Notes: generated by a model from the letters alone, not told the origin. A stretch of 7,212 nucleotides of DNA from Anaerolineae bacterium (GCA_020848855.1 JADLHH010000064.1:1-7212), one strand, 5' to 3'. Positions 1 through 5,771 are shown, counted from the stretch's first letter. Translations and numbers: made by a program.

Positions 1-875
1 CGCTTTTCGGTATCGCTGATGGCTTTGGCTTTCGCCATTTCCAGCGCGCAGGCAGCCGCGCCGTGTTCGGCGACCAGCGCGTCGATGTCGTCGAGGTCGT
101 TGTCGCGCCCGACGATTGACAGGTAGCCGCGCCCAATGTCCTTGGTGATAATGGGCGAGACCAGCCGCGCCATGCCGGGCGTCGGCAGCGACTGCATCAG
201 CACCGGGTTTTCGATTTCGGCGACGCGCTGGCGATCCTGCATTTCGACCGGCAGGTTATCGACCTTGCGCAGAAAGTTTTCGATCTCGTCCCAGTAGGCG
301 ACAAACTGGGGCTGCACCGAACTGTAGACGATCTGCAGGCGCTTATCCTGAATCACGACCGCTTTGTTGGTCAGCCGCGCCATTTCGCTGATCAGTTCCG
401 CCATGCCTTCGTTGCGCGACGAAATCTGCGTGAGTTGGCGGTAAATCTGTGTGCCGCGCCGCTCGATCTGCCCCTTATGGTCAACCAGCAGGCTGACGAC
501 CGCCTTTTCGACCATGCGGATGCGGCTGCCGTTGGGCAGCGACATGACCGGGATGCCGTAAGCGTTGGCTTCGGCAATGGCGTTGGGGGAGGGCGTCTCG
601 CTCAGGACGATGGCGGATGCCTTGTTGTCCGACGCCCAGCGCACGACATCGACATCGCTGGTCTGACGCATCCCGTTGCCTTCGCGGGGCGCGACGAGGA
701 TCAGTTCGTCGTTCTGGAGCGCCTTCGTGGCGACGCTGTCAGTGGGATAAATCACCGTTGTCCAGGCGACAGCGCGGCTGAGCAGCAAGCCTTCCCCGGC
801 GACGACGCGGGTGCCCAATGGCAGGGCGAGCTTGCGGACATCTTCAACGGTTAGGCGCGGCGCGGCTTCGGTCAT
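1..875 (-). CDS. PucR/CdaR-type transcriptional regulator (C-terminus beyond window)
   Basis: The frame is open for 291 codons from an ATG at 875 down to the left edge, with an in-frame TGA just upstream of that ATG, so the start is well bounded. Residues about 8-130 resemble the PucR N-terminal domain: an opening RLTVEDVRKLALPLGTRVVA, a segment with AVAWTTVIYPTD, then NDELILVA and a strand-helix pattern ending near GIPVMSLP. Residues about 155-285 resemble the sensor domain before the helix-turn-helix in this family (ELISEMARLTNKAVVIQDKR, later SPIITKDIGRGYLSIVGRD). The DNA-binding HTH_30-type domain expected at the C-terminus would lie outside the window, so it is not seen. In known families such proteins are cytoplasmic regulators of purine or sugar-acid use; no ligand can be inferred here. 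No strong Shine-Dalgarno site precedes the ATG. It has its own promoter with a dyad in the spacer (separate entries). Confidence 0.8.
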   Translation of the reverse strand, partial: MTEAAPRLTVEDVRKLALPLGTRVVAGEGLLLSRAVAWTTVIYPTDSVATKALQNDELILVAPREGNGMRQTSDVDVVRWASDNKASAIVLSETPSPNAIAEANAYGIPVMSLPNGSRIRMVEKAVVSLLVDHKGQIERRGTQIYRQLTQISSRNEGMAELISEMARLTNKAVVIQDKRLQIVYSSVQPQFVAYWDEIENFLRKVDNLPVEMQDRQRVAEIENPVLMQSLPTPGMARLVSPIITKDIGRGYLSIVGRDNDLDDIDALVAEHGAAACALEMAKAKAISDTEK

Positions 876-912
876 GATGAGATTCGTTCAATCTGCACAA
901 TATTCTGTTGAT

Positions 913-941
913 GGAATACTGCATTTCAGGCGAAATGTCAA
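913..941 (-). promoter_or_regulatory. Promoter of the PucR-type gene
   Basis: On the minus strand a perfect TTGACA (936-941) is followed after 17 bp by TATTCC (913-918). The -35 is ideal and the -10 weak (3 of 6). Transcription would begin near 906, giving a leader of about 30 nt before the ATG at 875. A weak -10 with an ideal -35 fits a promoter that needs or escapes a regulator. Confidence 0.55.
922..937. promoter_or_regulatory. Operator-like dyad inside the PucR-gene promoter
   Basis: CATTTC (922-927) and GAAATG (932-937) form a perfect 6-bp inverted repeat around a 4-nt centre. It covers most of the spacer and touches the -35 hexamer. The position suggests a binding site for a dimeric regulator, possibly the gene's own product; that role is inferred from position only. 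Confidence 0.4.
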
Positions 942-979
942 GAATTTGGCTGTGGATCGGCTGTGAAAAGTACCGATAT

Positions 980-1351
980 TCACGTCTCGCCCGTGATCAC
1001 CCCGAAGATGATCACGACGAAAAACACCAGCAGCGCCTCGCCGGTGAACGGGCGCGTCCGGTCGATTTGGATGCTGTAGTAGGCGAGAACTGCCATGATC
1101 GCGCCGGCGATCCAGGTAATGGGGCTGACGGGCCAGCGCCGCGAGTACTGGTGAATTGCCGAGCCGAGCAGGATCGCTGCTCCGGCGAGCGGCACGACCC
1201 AGGTGGGGATGACGGTGGTTTCGGGCAAAAGCTGGATGACGGCGAAGACCAGCACCAGCAGCGCCCAGGTGACGCGCTCGGCGCGCGCTTCTTCTTCGCT
1301 CTTGCGCCGGGAACGGGATTCGCCGGCTTCCTGGGAACGTCGACGTGCCAT
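980..1351 (-). CDS. Small four-segment membrane protein, function unknown
   Basis: A 123-residue protein. The first 26 residues are strongly charged (MARRRSQEAGESRSRR followed by KSEEEARAER), a cytoplasmic tail by the positive-inside rule. Four hydrophobic stretches follow at about residues 27-42, 49-66, 76-95 and 104-119, separated by short polar loops; the protein ends in FGVITGET. There is no signal peptidase or lipobox motif and I recognise no catalytic motif or family. The ATG at 1351 is chosen because the charged tail begins there and GAGAG lies 8 nt upstream. The frame continues open far upstream, antisense to pfk, but that part lies beyond the gene's own promoter and is not coding. 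The gene is divergent from pfk with overlapping promoters, and upstream of the PucR-type gene on the same strand, which has a separate promoter. Confidence 0.7.
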   Translation of the reverse strand: MARRRSQEAGESRSRRKSEEEARAERVTWALLVLVFAVIQLLPETTVIPTWVVPLAGAAILLGSAIHQYSRRWPVSPITWIAGAIMAVLAYYSIQIDRTRPFTGEALLVFFVVIIFGVITGET

Positions 1352-1381
1352 GTTTTTTGCTCTCGTTTGGCTCGATACCAC

Positions 1382-1411
1382 ATGCCATTTTAACACACCT
1401 GTGCGTATAAT
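1382..1411 (+). promoter_or_regulatory. Promoter of pfk
   Basis: A perfect TATAAT lies at 1406-1411, with ATGCCA (4 of 6 to the -35 consensus) at 1382-1387 and an 18-bp spacer. Transcription would begin near 1418, so the leader is only about 12 nt and consists almost entirely of the Shine-Dalgarno stretch AGGGAGGGG (1419-1427). Confidence 0.6.
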
Positions 1412-1416
1412 GTCAG
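1387..1416 (-). promoter_or_regulatory. Promoter of the small membrane protein gene
   Basis: On the minus strand CTGACA (1411-1416, 5 of 6) and TAAAAT (1387-1392, 5 of 6) are separated by 18 bp. Each hexamer overlaps by one base the opposite hexamer of the pfk promoter, so the two promoters occupy the same DNA. The leader to the ATG at 1351 would be about 30 nt. Confidence 0.5.
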
Positions 1417-1429
1417 AGAGGGAGGGGTC

Positions 1430-2515
1430 TTGACCATCCAACGAATCGGCATCCTCACGGGCGGTGGCGACGCACCCGGCTTGAACGCGGTCATCCGCGC
1501 GGTGGCGCTCACGGCGCACAATCATTACGGCTGGGACGTGATCGGTATCCGTCAGGGCTACGACGGCTTGCTGTTCGATGAGACGCCGACCGTCGTGCTG
1601 GACGAAGCGCGCGTGCGCGACCTGATCGCGCGCGGCGGCACGATCCTCGGCGCAGTCAACCGGGGCAATCCGTTCGTGCAGCTTGTCGAAAACGCCGACG
1701 GCACAGTCGATTACGTCGATACCTATGATAAGGCGCTGGATCGGCTGAGTCAGTTGGGCATCGACGCGCTGGTGGTCGCGGGTGGCGACGGCACGATGGC
1801 AATCGCCCAGAAGCTGGTTGAGCAGGGCGGGAAGGTGGTCGGCGTGCCCAAGACCATCGACAATGACCTCAGCCGCACCGACGTGACCTTCGGCTTCGAT
1901 ACGGCGATCCTCACGGCGACCGAAGCGCTCGACAAGCTGCAAACCACCGCCGAGAGCCATCACCGCGTCATGGTTCTGGAAGTGATGGGGCGCAATTCCG
2001 GCTGGCTGGCGCTGACGGCGGGCGTGGCGGGCGGCGCCGACGTGATCCTGATCCCGGAGATTCCCTTCAACATTCACGCCGTCTGCGAACGCATCGAAAA
2101 ATCACGAGCGACGCGCAACTACAGTCTGGTCGTCGTCGCCGAGGGTGCTGCGCCCAACGGCGGTGAGCAGGAGTTTTACATCGCCGGCACAGGACTCATG
2201 CGCGGGCGGCTCGGCGGGATCGGCTATCTGGTCGGCAACATGATCTCCGACTGCCTCGGCATCGACGTGCGCGTGACGGTGCTGGGGCATCTCCAGCGCG
2301 GCGGGCAGCCGACGCCGCGCGACCGCTGGCTGGCGACGCGCTTTGGCTCGGCGGGCGTGCATCTGGTGGCGGAAGAGAAGTGGGGCTACATGGTGGCGCT
2401 GCGCAGCACCCAGATGATTTCGGTGCCGATGTCGGAAGCCACCGACATCAAGTACATCGATCCCGACGGCGAGATGGTGCGCATGGCGCGCGATCTGGGT
2501 GTGGTGTTCGGGTGA
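1430..2515 (+). CDS. pfkA: 6-phosphofructokinase, group III (mixed-substrate) type
   Basis: A 361-residue cytoplasmic enzyme that phosphorylates fructose 6-phosphate to fructose 1,6-bisphosphate in glycolysis. The family signatures are in order: nucleotide-binding GGGDAPGLN (11-19), AGGDGT (117-122), PKTIDND (140-146) with D144 as the likely catalytic base, MGRNSGW (186-192), PEIPF (209-213) and LGHLQRGGQPTPRDR (285-299) binding the sugar phosphate. Relative to E. coli PfkA the donor-selecting positions read Gly (G121) and Lys (K141). Strict ATP enzymes usually have Gly/Gly and PPi enzymes Asp/Lys, so the phosphoryl donor cannot be settled from sequence. The start is a TTG directly after AGGGAGGGG; no ATG or GTG in the right place competes. 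The stop codon is embedded in the Shine-Dalgarno site of the next gene. The last 22 codons are duplicated downstream at 2994-3059. Confidence 0.95.
   Translation: MTIQRIGILTGGGDAPGLNAVIRAVALTAHNHYGWDVIGIRQGYDGLLFDETPTVVLDEARVRDLIARGGTILGAVNRGNPFVQLVENADGTVDYVDTYDKALDRLSQLGIDALVVAGGDGTMAIAQKLVEQGGKVVGVPKTIDNDLSRTDVTFGFDTAILTATEALDKLQTTAESHHRVMVLEVMGRNSGWLALTAGVAGGADVILIPEIPFNIHAVCERIEKSRATRNYSLVVVAEGAAPNGGEQEFYIAGTGLMRGRLGGIGYLVGNMISDCLGIDVRVTVLGHLQRGGQPTPRDRWLATRFGSAGVHLVAEEKWGYMVALRSTQMISVPMSEATDIKYIDPDGEMVRMARDLGVVFG
2450..2515 (+). repeat. Upstream copy of the duplicated pfk 3' end
   Basis: These 66 bp, coding for the last 21 residues of PFK plus its stop, recur at 2994-3059 with 58 of 66 identical positions and a central run of 31 identical bases. 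The two copies are 544 bp apart and enclose the DUF4258/DUF2283 pair. All eight differences are transitions, and three of the six sense-codon differences are synonymous. Confidence 0.9.
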
Positions 2516-2524
2516 TGAACTATA

Positions 2525-2770
2525 ATGGAATTTAGTTTCTCGCCTCACGCCGTCGAAGAAATACAGGAACGCGAAATTCCGATTCAAGTGATGATGATGG
2601 TGTTGAATCATCCAGACGCGATTGTGCCAGAACGGAAGAATCGCAACGCCTATCAGGCGGAAGTCGAAATTAATGGTAAACCTTATATTGTTCGCGCAAT
2701 TGTTGAGCCGGATGGAACGGTTGTCACCGTATATCGAACCAGTAAGGTGATTAAGTATCGGAGCGAATGA
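2525..2770 (+). CDS. DUF4258 protein, putative toxin of a toxin-antitoxin-like pair
   Basis: An 81-residue cytoplasmic protein that I recognise as DUF4258. The hallmarks are FSPHAVEEIQEREI (3-18, with H8 and R16), a helix ending in VLNHPDAIV, a basic loop, PYIVRAIVEPDG (53-64, R57) and the typical C-terminal YRTSKVIKY (70-78). The fold is expected to be a small alpha/beta RNase-like domain of the RelE/BrnT kind, but that is from memory of the family and no activity is proven. The ATG is preceded by GGTGAT (2511-2516) at 8 nt spacing; this site spans the pfk stop, so expression should depend on pfk transcription. The stop overlaps the start of the DUF2283 gene by 4 bp. GC content over 2521-2940 is about 47% by hand count, against about 65-75% in sampled pfk lines, which suggests recent acquisition. 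Confidence 0.85.
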   Translation: MEFSFSPHAVEEIQEREIPIQVMMMVLNHPDAIVPERKNRNAYQAEVEINGKPYIVRAIVEPDGTVVTVYRTSKVIKYRSE

Positions 2771-2979
2771 TGGATAAGGCGGTCAGGATCAAGTATGATG
2801 CACAGGTGGACATTCTCCGCATTCGGCTTGGAGACACTGCAATCGAGGAGAGCGCAGAGATCGAGCCAGGCGTGATTGTCGATTACGACGAAACTGGAAA
2901 TATTGTTGGTCTCGAAATTCTCGATGCTTCGGACATCGTGCAGAATCCGAAAACGGCTGCAATTGCAGAGCAGAAGTAA
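2767..2979 (+). CDS. DUF2283 protein, putative antitoxin partner of DUF4258
   Basis: A 70-residue acidic protein matching DUF2283: VRIKYDAQVDILRIRLGD (6-23), then EIEPGVIVDYDETGNIVGLE (31-50) and ILDAS (51-55). It is usually found next to DUF4258 genes, and the pair is widely predicted to be a toxin-antitoxin system; function here is inference. Translation starts at the ATG at 2767 inside the ATGA overlap with the upstream stop; the ATG at 2770 is an alternative that removes one Met. The final residues (about NPKTAAIAEQK) lie after the conserved core, and their last codons overlap the beginning of the pfk 3' remnant, so the C-terminal tail may have been shaped by the insertion junction. Confidence 0.85.
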   Translation: MMDKAVRIKYDAQVDILRIRLGDTAIEESAEIEPGVIVDYDETGNIVGLEILDASDIVQNPKTAAIAEQK

Positions 2980-3059
2980 CGAGTGACCTAAGCAAGTATG
3001 TCAATCCCGACAGCGAGATGGTGCGCATGGCGCGCGATCTGGGCGTGGTGTTTGGGTAG
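2973..3059 (+). pseudogene. Remnant of a second pfk 3' end
   Basis: Read in the frame ending with TAG at 3057-3059, this stretch encodes EVTSDLSKYVNPDSE followed by MVRMARDLGVVFG, against EATDIKYIDPDGE plus the same 13 residues in the intact pfk. From 2994 on the DNA aligns without gaps (58 of 66). Upstream to 2973 it aligns only at protein level, with two single-codon gaps. The fragment has no start codon, so it is a relic and not a gene. It is either the original chromosomal 3' end displaced by an insertion that brought a replacement end, or the last piece of a deleted tandem pfk paralogue. Confidence 0.8.
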
Positions 3060-3080
3060 CTGTTGGAAAAGTGTAGGATG

Positions 3081-3107
3081 GGGCGCACACCTGCGCCCTT
3101 TTTATTT
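3081..3107 (+). terminator. Intrinsic terminator of the pfk-DUF4258-DUF2283 unit
   Basis: GGGCGCA (3081-3087) and TGCGCCC (3092-3098) form a perfect 7-bp GC-rich stem with a CACC loop, followed at once by TTTTTATTT. It lies 21 nt after the stop of the pfk remnant and just overlaps the stop codon of the convergent gene. On the minus strand the same hairpin lacks a U-tract, so it serves mainly the plus strand. Confidence 0.85.
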
Positions 3108-3533
3108 CAGCTTCGGCTGCTGCTCTCTCAATAACCGCGCGTGTGCGCCCACCCAGGCGTCTGCCTTGCGCGTCATCTTGGTGATCTTGATGTCGTTGAA
3201 GTAGGGGAACAGCTTGACCATCATCGGCGGCAGGTCGTCCCAACGGTTTTCATACACCAGCGCCGCCAGTTGATCTGCCATGCGCCCTGTCCACTCCCAG
3301 CGCACGCGCAGCTCGTCGGCTTTCATCCAGTAATCGCGCTTTTCCCACGCGGCGGCGGAGCTGTCGATACCCGCGTCGATCTCGCGCAGGGCGTACACCA
3401 GCGCTCCCACCATGTCCTTCGCCTCGTCGTCGATACTCGGTTTCTGACTCAAAAGGCGCAGCAGTTCCGCGCCGGTGCGCATCTGCTGATTGCGATTCTT
3501 GCCGGTGCTGTCGGTGTTAATCACACGACCCAT
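3102..3533 (-). CDS. Conserved helical protein of unknown function (operon gene 3)
   Basis: A 143-residue soluble, mostly helical protein. It opens with MGRVINTDSTGKNRNQQMRT, a basic N-terminus, and contains an acidic helix (SIDDEAKDMVGALVYALREI) and a tryptophan-rich centre (AAAWEKRDYWMKADELRVRW, about residues 60-79). The last part is DLPPMMVKLFPYFNDIKITK followed by MTRKADAW and a basic tail. I associate this pattern with a family common in Chloroflexota genomes, from memory only; I know no function. There is no signal peptide or membrane segment. Start: ATG at 3533 with GGAG 6 nt upstream, 11 bp after the stop of the preceding gene. It ends at the foot of the convergent pfk terminator. 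Confidence 0.75.
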   Translation of the reverse strand: MGRVINTDSTGKNRNQQMRTGAELLRLLSQKPSIDDEAKDMVGALVYALREIDAGIDSSAAAWEKRDYWMKADELRVRWEWTGRMADQLAALVYENRWDDLPPMMVKLFPYFNDIKITKMTRKADAWVGAHARLLREQQPKLK

Positions 3534-3544
3534 GCGTTACTCCA

Positions 3545-3976
3545 TCAGGATTCGACGGGGCGAATGCCCTTGTAGACTCGCCCGCCGCTGACCGTTTTCA
3601 GGATGACCGTTGGCGAGCGCCCGATGGCGTCGCCAAGCTCTTTAGGCGTCATCGGCGTGTTGCCGTTCGCCAGAAAGACGCGGAAGATGCTGTCCACCAC
3701 CGACGTATGCGGGTTGATGAAGTCGGGTTCGCGCGCCGCCAGTTGCAGCGCCAGTTGAAGCTCGTCAAGCTGCGACACTTCGCCCGTTTCGGGATCGATG
3801 TAGTCGATAGTGCGTTCGTCGGTGTTCTGGCTCAGGCGCTCGCGTTGTTCAGGCGCAACGTGGCTGAGCAGGTAGGTGTGCAGGTCTTCGCCCTCGGCGC
3901 GATTCCACCAGCTATAGTCGATGTGGAAAGTCGTATCGAGCGTCGGCTTGATCAGGGCGCTCGGTTTCTGCTGCAT
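3545..3976 (-). CDS. Unknown protein with C-terminal winged-helix-like segment (operon gene 2)
   Basis: A 143-residue soluble protein. The N-terminal half is acidic and aromatic (FHIDYSWWNRAEGEDLHTYL, about 17-36), followed by LSHVAPEQRERL and DYIDPETGEVSQLDELQLAL. Residues about 92-143 look like a compact winged helix: VVDSIFRVFLANGNTPMTPK, then ELGDAIGRSPTVILKTVSGG as the putative recognition region, and RVYKGIRPVES. It could bind DNA or RNA, or be a protein-interaction HTH. I do not recognise a named family. Start: ATG at 3976 with AGGAG 8 nt upstream; this site overlaps the stop codon of the first operon gene, a sign of translational coupling. Confidence 0.72.
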   Translation of the reverse strand: MQQKPSALIKPTLDTTFHIDYSWWNRAEGEDLHTYLLSHVAPEQRERLSQNTDERTIDYIDPETGEVSQLDELQLALQLAAREPDFINPHTSVVDSIFRVFLANGNTPMTPKELGDAIGRSPTVILKTVSGGRVYKGIRPVES

Positions 3977-3987
3977 AAGTCGAACTC

Positions 3988-5541
3988 CTAACTGCTGCTC
4001 AGGCGCCAGTAATGATTGCCGACGTGCTCGAAGTCGGGGTCGGCGTCGAGCGCTGCAAAGATGGGACCCGGCGGGCAGCGGCGCAGCACGTTGAAAGCGC
4101 TGTACAGCGTCTTGGCGTGAACCGTCCCCTGCGGCGAATTATGGCTGAGTTCCGCGATCAGCGTGCGCAGGATGCTGCTGATCGTCGAGCGGCGGTAATT
4201 CGCCGTCAGCTTGTCGACTTCCGCCAGATCATCCGTCCCCAGGATCATCAGGTCATCGTATTCCGCGCCAATGCCGCGCTTCTGATCGTCAAAGGCGATC
4301 TGCCCGTTCTTGTTGGTCACCAGCCGCACCCATTCGGTGCGCGGGCGGTGGGCGTGGAAATCGACCACGATCTTGTCGCTGTCGGGCTGGCGGCGCGCCA
4401 CCAGCAGCGTGCCGACCGGTAGCCGGTGCTTCTGATACATCGTACCCATGCCGAACACGTAGCGCTCCTGCCGCACGACCCAGCCGGGGTATTCCTGACC
4501 GTCCTGACAGTCCACCAGTGTCACGGCGATGCGCGGCGTGCGCCGGGCAGTCGGGAAGATATTCCGCATTGCCGCGTTCAGCGGGAGCGTCCCGGCGCGG
4601 CGGTGCGGGAAGATCAGCGACAGCACGACTTGATCAGCGATATCATGGTCTTTCTGCGCCGGCGACCACTCGTCGTCGATTTCGGCTTCGAGCGCCACCT
4701 GTTCCGGCGAGAGAATGTCCGGGTCGTAATCAATGGAATGGTAGCGCAGGATTTCGGGGGTGTTCTGGACTTCGGGCGGTTCGACCCGTTTCAGATACCA
4801 GAGGACGTGATTGAGCGGACCGACTTCGTCAAAACGCTCGTCCTGGTTGAGGGCGTGGTTCATGCAGAAAAGCTGAAGCTCCTCGGACATATCGCCCAGC
4901 CCGCCGATCTGTTCGAGGATGTCCTCGGTTCGCAGCGGACCGCCTTCGGCGAGGTCGAGCACGGCTTCGGCGAGGTTCAGGTAACCCTCGTTCACTTCCG
5001 GCATCAGCCCGCGCGAGAACCACTTGCCCGCCACACTGACCAGATCGCCAGTCTCGCGCAGCTTGTCGGTCAGCTTTTCAACAATCAGGCTGCGGCTTTC
5101 TCGCAAAATCTGGTCGGCGTCCAGCCCCTGCAAGCCGGGCAGGTTGTCTTCGCCTTCGCTTTCGCTCAGGACGTGCGGCGTGGTCAGGTCGGCGGCGAAC
5201 TCGCGTGTGGTCTGGTCGTCAAACTGCACCCGGATCACGTTGAAATCGCCATACTCCGGGTTGACGCCGGCGCGCTGGTCGATCACCTGCGCGGTGGCGA
5301 AATCCAGCGCCGGGAACATGACCGTCTGCCCCACCGGGTACGAGTCTGAGGGTTTATAGAGATGAACGTCTTTGTAGCGTTCCTGCAAGGCGGCTTTTTC
5401 TTGCTGCAACCGCTGTTCGATGAGGGCTTGCGCGAGTTCGTCGATGCTCAATGGGGTTTCTCGTTCGAGGAGGAGTCCCGTTAGGTATTCAACGTCCCCA
5501 TCAGTCACGACAAAATCACGCGCCCAATGATGGCTCGGCAT
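3988..5541 (-). CDS. Large unknown protein with winged-helix-like domains (operon gene 1)
   Basis: A 517-residue soluble acidic protein with no recognised named family. An N-terminal segment (about 16-45, TPLSIDELAQALIEQRL) looks like a helix-turn-helix. Residues 66-120 look like a small beta domain (YPVGQTVMFPALDFATAQVI). Residues about 187-253 (AEAVLDLAEGGPLRTEDILE, then DERFDEVGPLNHVLWYLKRV) resemble a HARE/RNA polymerase delta-type winged helix. The beta-rich middle (335-400) contains YPGWVVRQERYVFG, and a last helical-winged segment covers about 455-515. Start: ATG at 5541 is 12 nt from GGAGG; an adjacent TTG at 5544 has the better 9-nt spacing and may be the true start. The frame is open further to a TTG at 5658, but that codon is part of the -35 box and cannot be translated from this promoter. 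Confidence 0.75.
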   Translation of the reverse strand: MPSHHWARDFVVTDGDVEYLTGLLLERETPLSIDELAQALIEQRLQQEKAALQERYKDVHLYKPSDSYPVGQTVMFPALDFATAQVIDQRAGVNPEYGDFNVIRVQFDDQTTREFAADLTTPHVLSESEGEDNLPGLQGLDADQILRESRSLIVEKLTDKLRETGDLVSVAGKWFSRGLMPEVNEGYLNLAEAVLDLAEGGPLRTEDILEQIGGLGDMSEELQLFCMNHALNQDERFDEVGPLNHVLWYLKRVEPPEVQNTPEILRYHSIDYDPDILSPEQVALEAEIDDEWSPAQKDHDIADQVVLSLIFPHRRAGTLPLNAAMRNIFPTARRTPRIAVTLVDCQDGQEYPGWVVRQERYVFGMGTMYQKHRLPVGTLLVARRQPDSDKIVVDFHAHRPRTEWVRLVTNKNGQIAFDDQKRGIGAEYDDLMILGTDDLAEVDKLTANYRRSTISSILRTLIAELSHNSPQGTVHAKTLYSAFNVLRRCPPGPIFAALDADPDFEHVGNHYWRLSSS

Positions 5542-5628
5542 CAAGTGTAAAAGCCTCCGAGAGATTCGTGTGGGGTGGGTATAAACAAAAAAGCCAGAAT
5601 ACGCTTGGTGTAAGGAGTCACACCCTAA

Positions 5629-5658
5629 ATTATACCGGATCATAAGGGCGCTTGGCAA
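5629..5658 (-). promoter_or_regulatory. Promoter of the three-gene unknown operon
   Basis: On the minus strand TTGCCA (5653-5658, 5 of 6) and a perfect TATAAT (5629-5634) are separated by 18 bp. Transcription would start near 5622, giving a leader of about 80 nt before the ATG at 5541. The -35 lies inside a perfect 13-bp palindrome (5649-5661), so it may be under repressor control. Confidence 0.7.
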
Positions 5659-5661
5659 GCG
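5649..5661. repeat. Perfect palindrome over the -35 box
   Basis: CGCTTG and CAAGCG flank a single central G: a 6-bp inverted repeat with a 1-nt centre. It is too tight to form an RNA hairpin and lies at DNA level across the -35 of the minus-strand promoter, as an operator would. Confidence 0.5.
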
Positions 5662-5710
5662 TCAGTGCGGGGGAAATCTGCGAATTCCTCATGCGGCGCG
5701 GGCGGCTGAG

Positions 5711-5754
5711 CAAGCCGGGCGAGAGGCAAACCGGGTGGCTTGGCAGCGCAAGCC
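5711..5754. repeat. CAAGCC / GGCTTG / CAAGCC inverted-repeat set
   Basis: GGCTTG (5737-5742) can pair with CAAGCC on either side (5711-5716 or 5749-5754). The right pair has a 6-nt loop. The set lies upstream of the rpmH promoter and so is not in its transcript; a protein-binding role is more likely than attenuation. Confidence 0.45.
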
Positions 5755-5771
5755 TCTAGTCTTACGATTTG

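Noticed and set aside
951..959. TGTGGATCG, similar to a DnaA box
   Set aside because: Only 7 of 9 positions match and it is a single copy, not near rpmH or any origin-like repeat cluster.
1352..2077. Long open frame antisense to pfk in frame with the small membrane protein
   Set aside because: A GC-rich shadow of pfk. It lies upstream of the membrane gene's own promoter and reads as low-complexity Arg/Ala/His sequence.
2521..2526. Perfect TATAAT directly at the DUF4258 start codon
   Set aside because: It overlaps the ATG, so a transcript from it would begin inside the gene, and there is no -35-like hexamer at 15-18 bp. Expression from the pfk promoter explains the arrangement better.
2998..3204. 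Small plus-strand frame starting inside the pfk remnant
   Set aside because: It is out of frame with the remnant, has no ribosome site, and runs through the terminator into the convergent gene.
4426..5349. 307-codon plus-strand frame opposite operon gene 1
   Set aside because: No ribosome site or promoter, and composition typical of a reverse-strand shadow. The minus strand has consistent starts, ribosome sites and operon spacing.
5583..5627. Possible attenuator in the leader of the unknown operon (weak hairpins followed by a U-run)
   Set aside because: The stem next to the U-run has only 4 bp and the other (GGTGT/ACACC) is far from it. Too weak to call a terminator or riboswitch.
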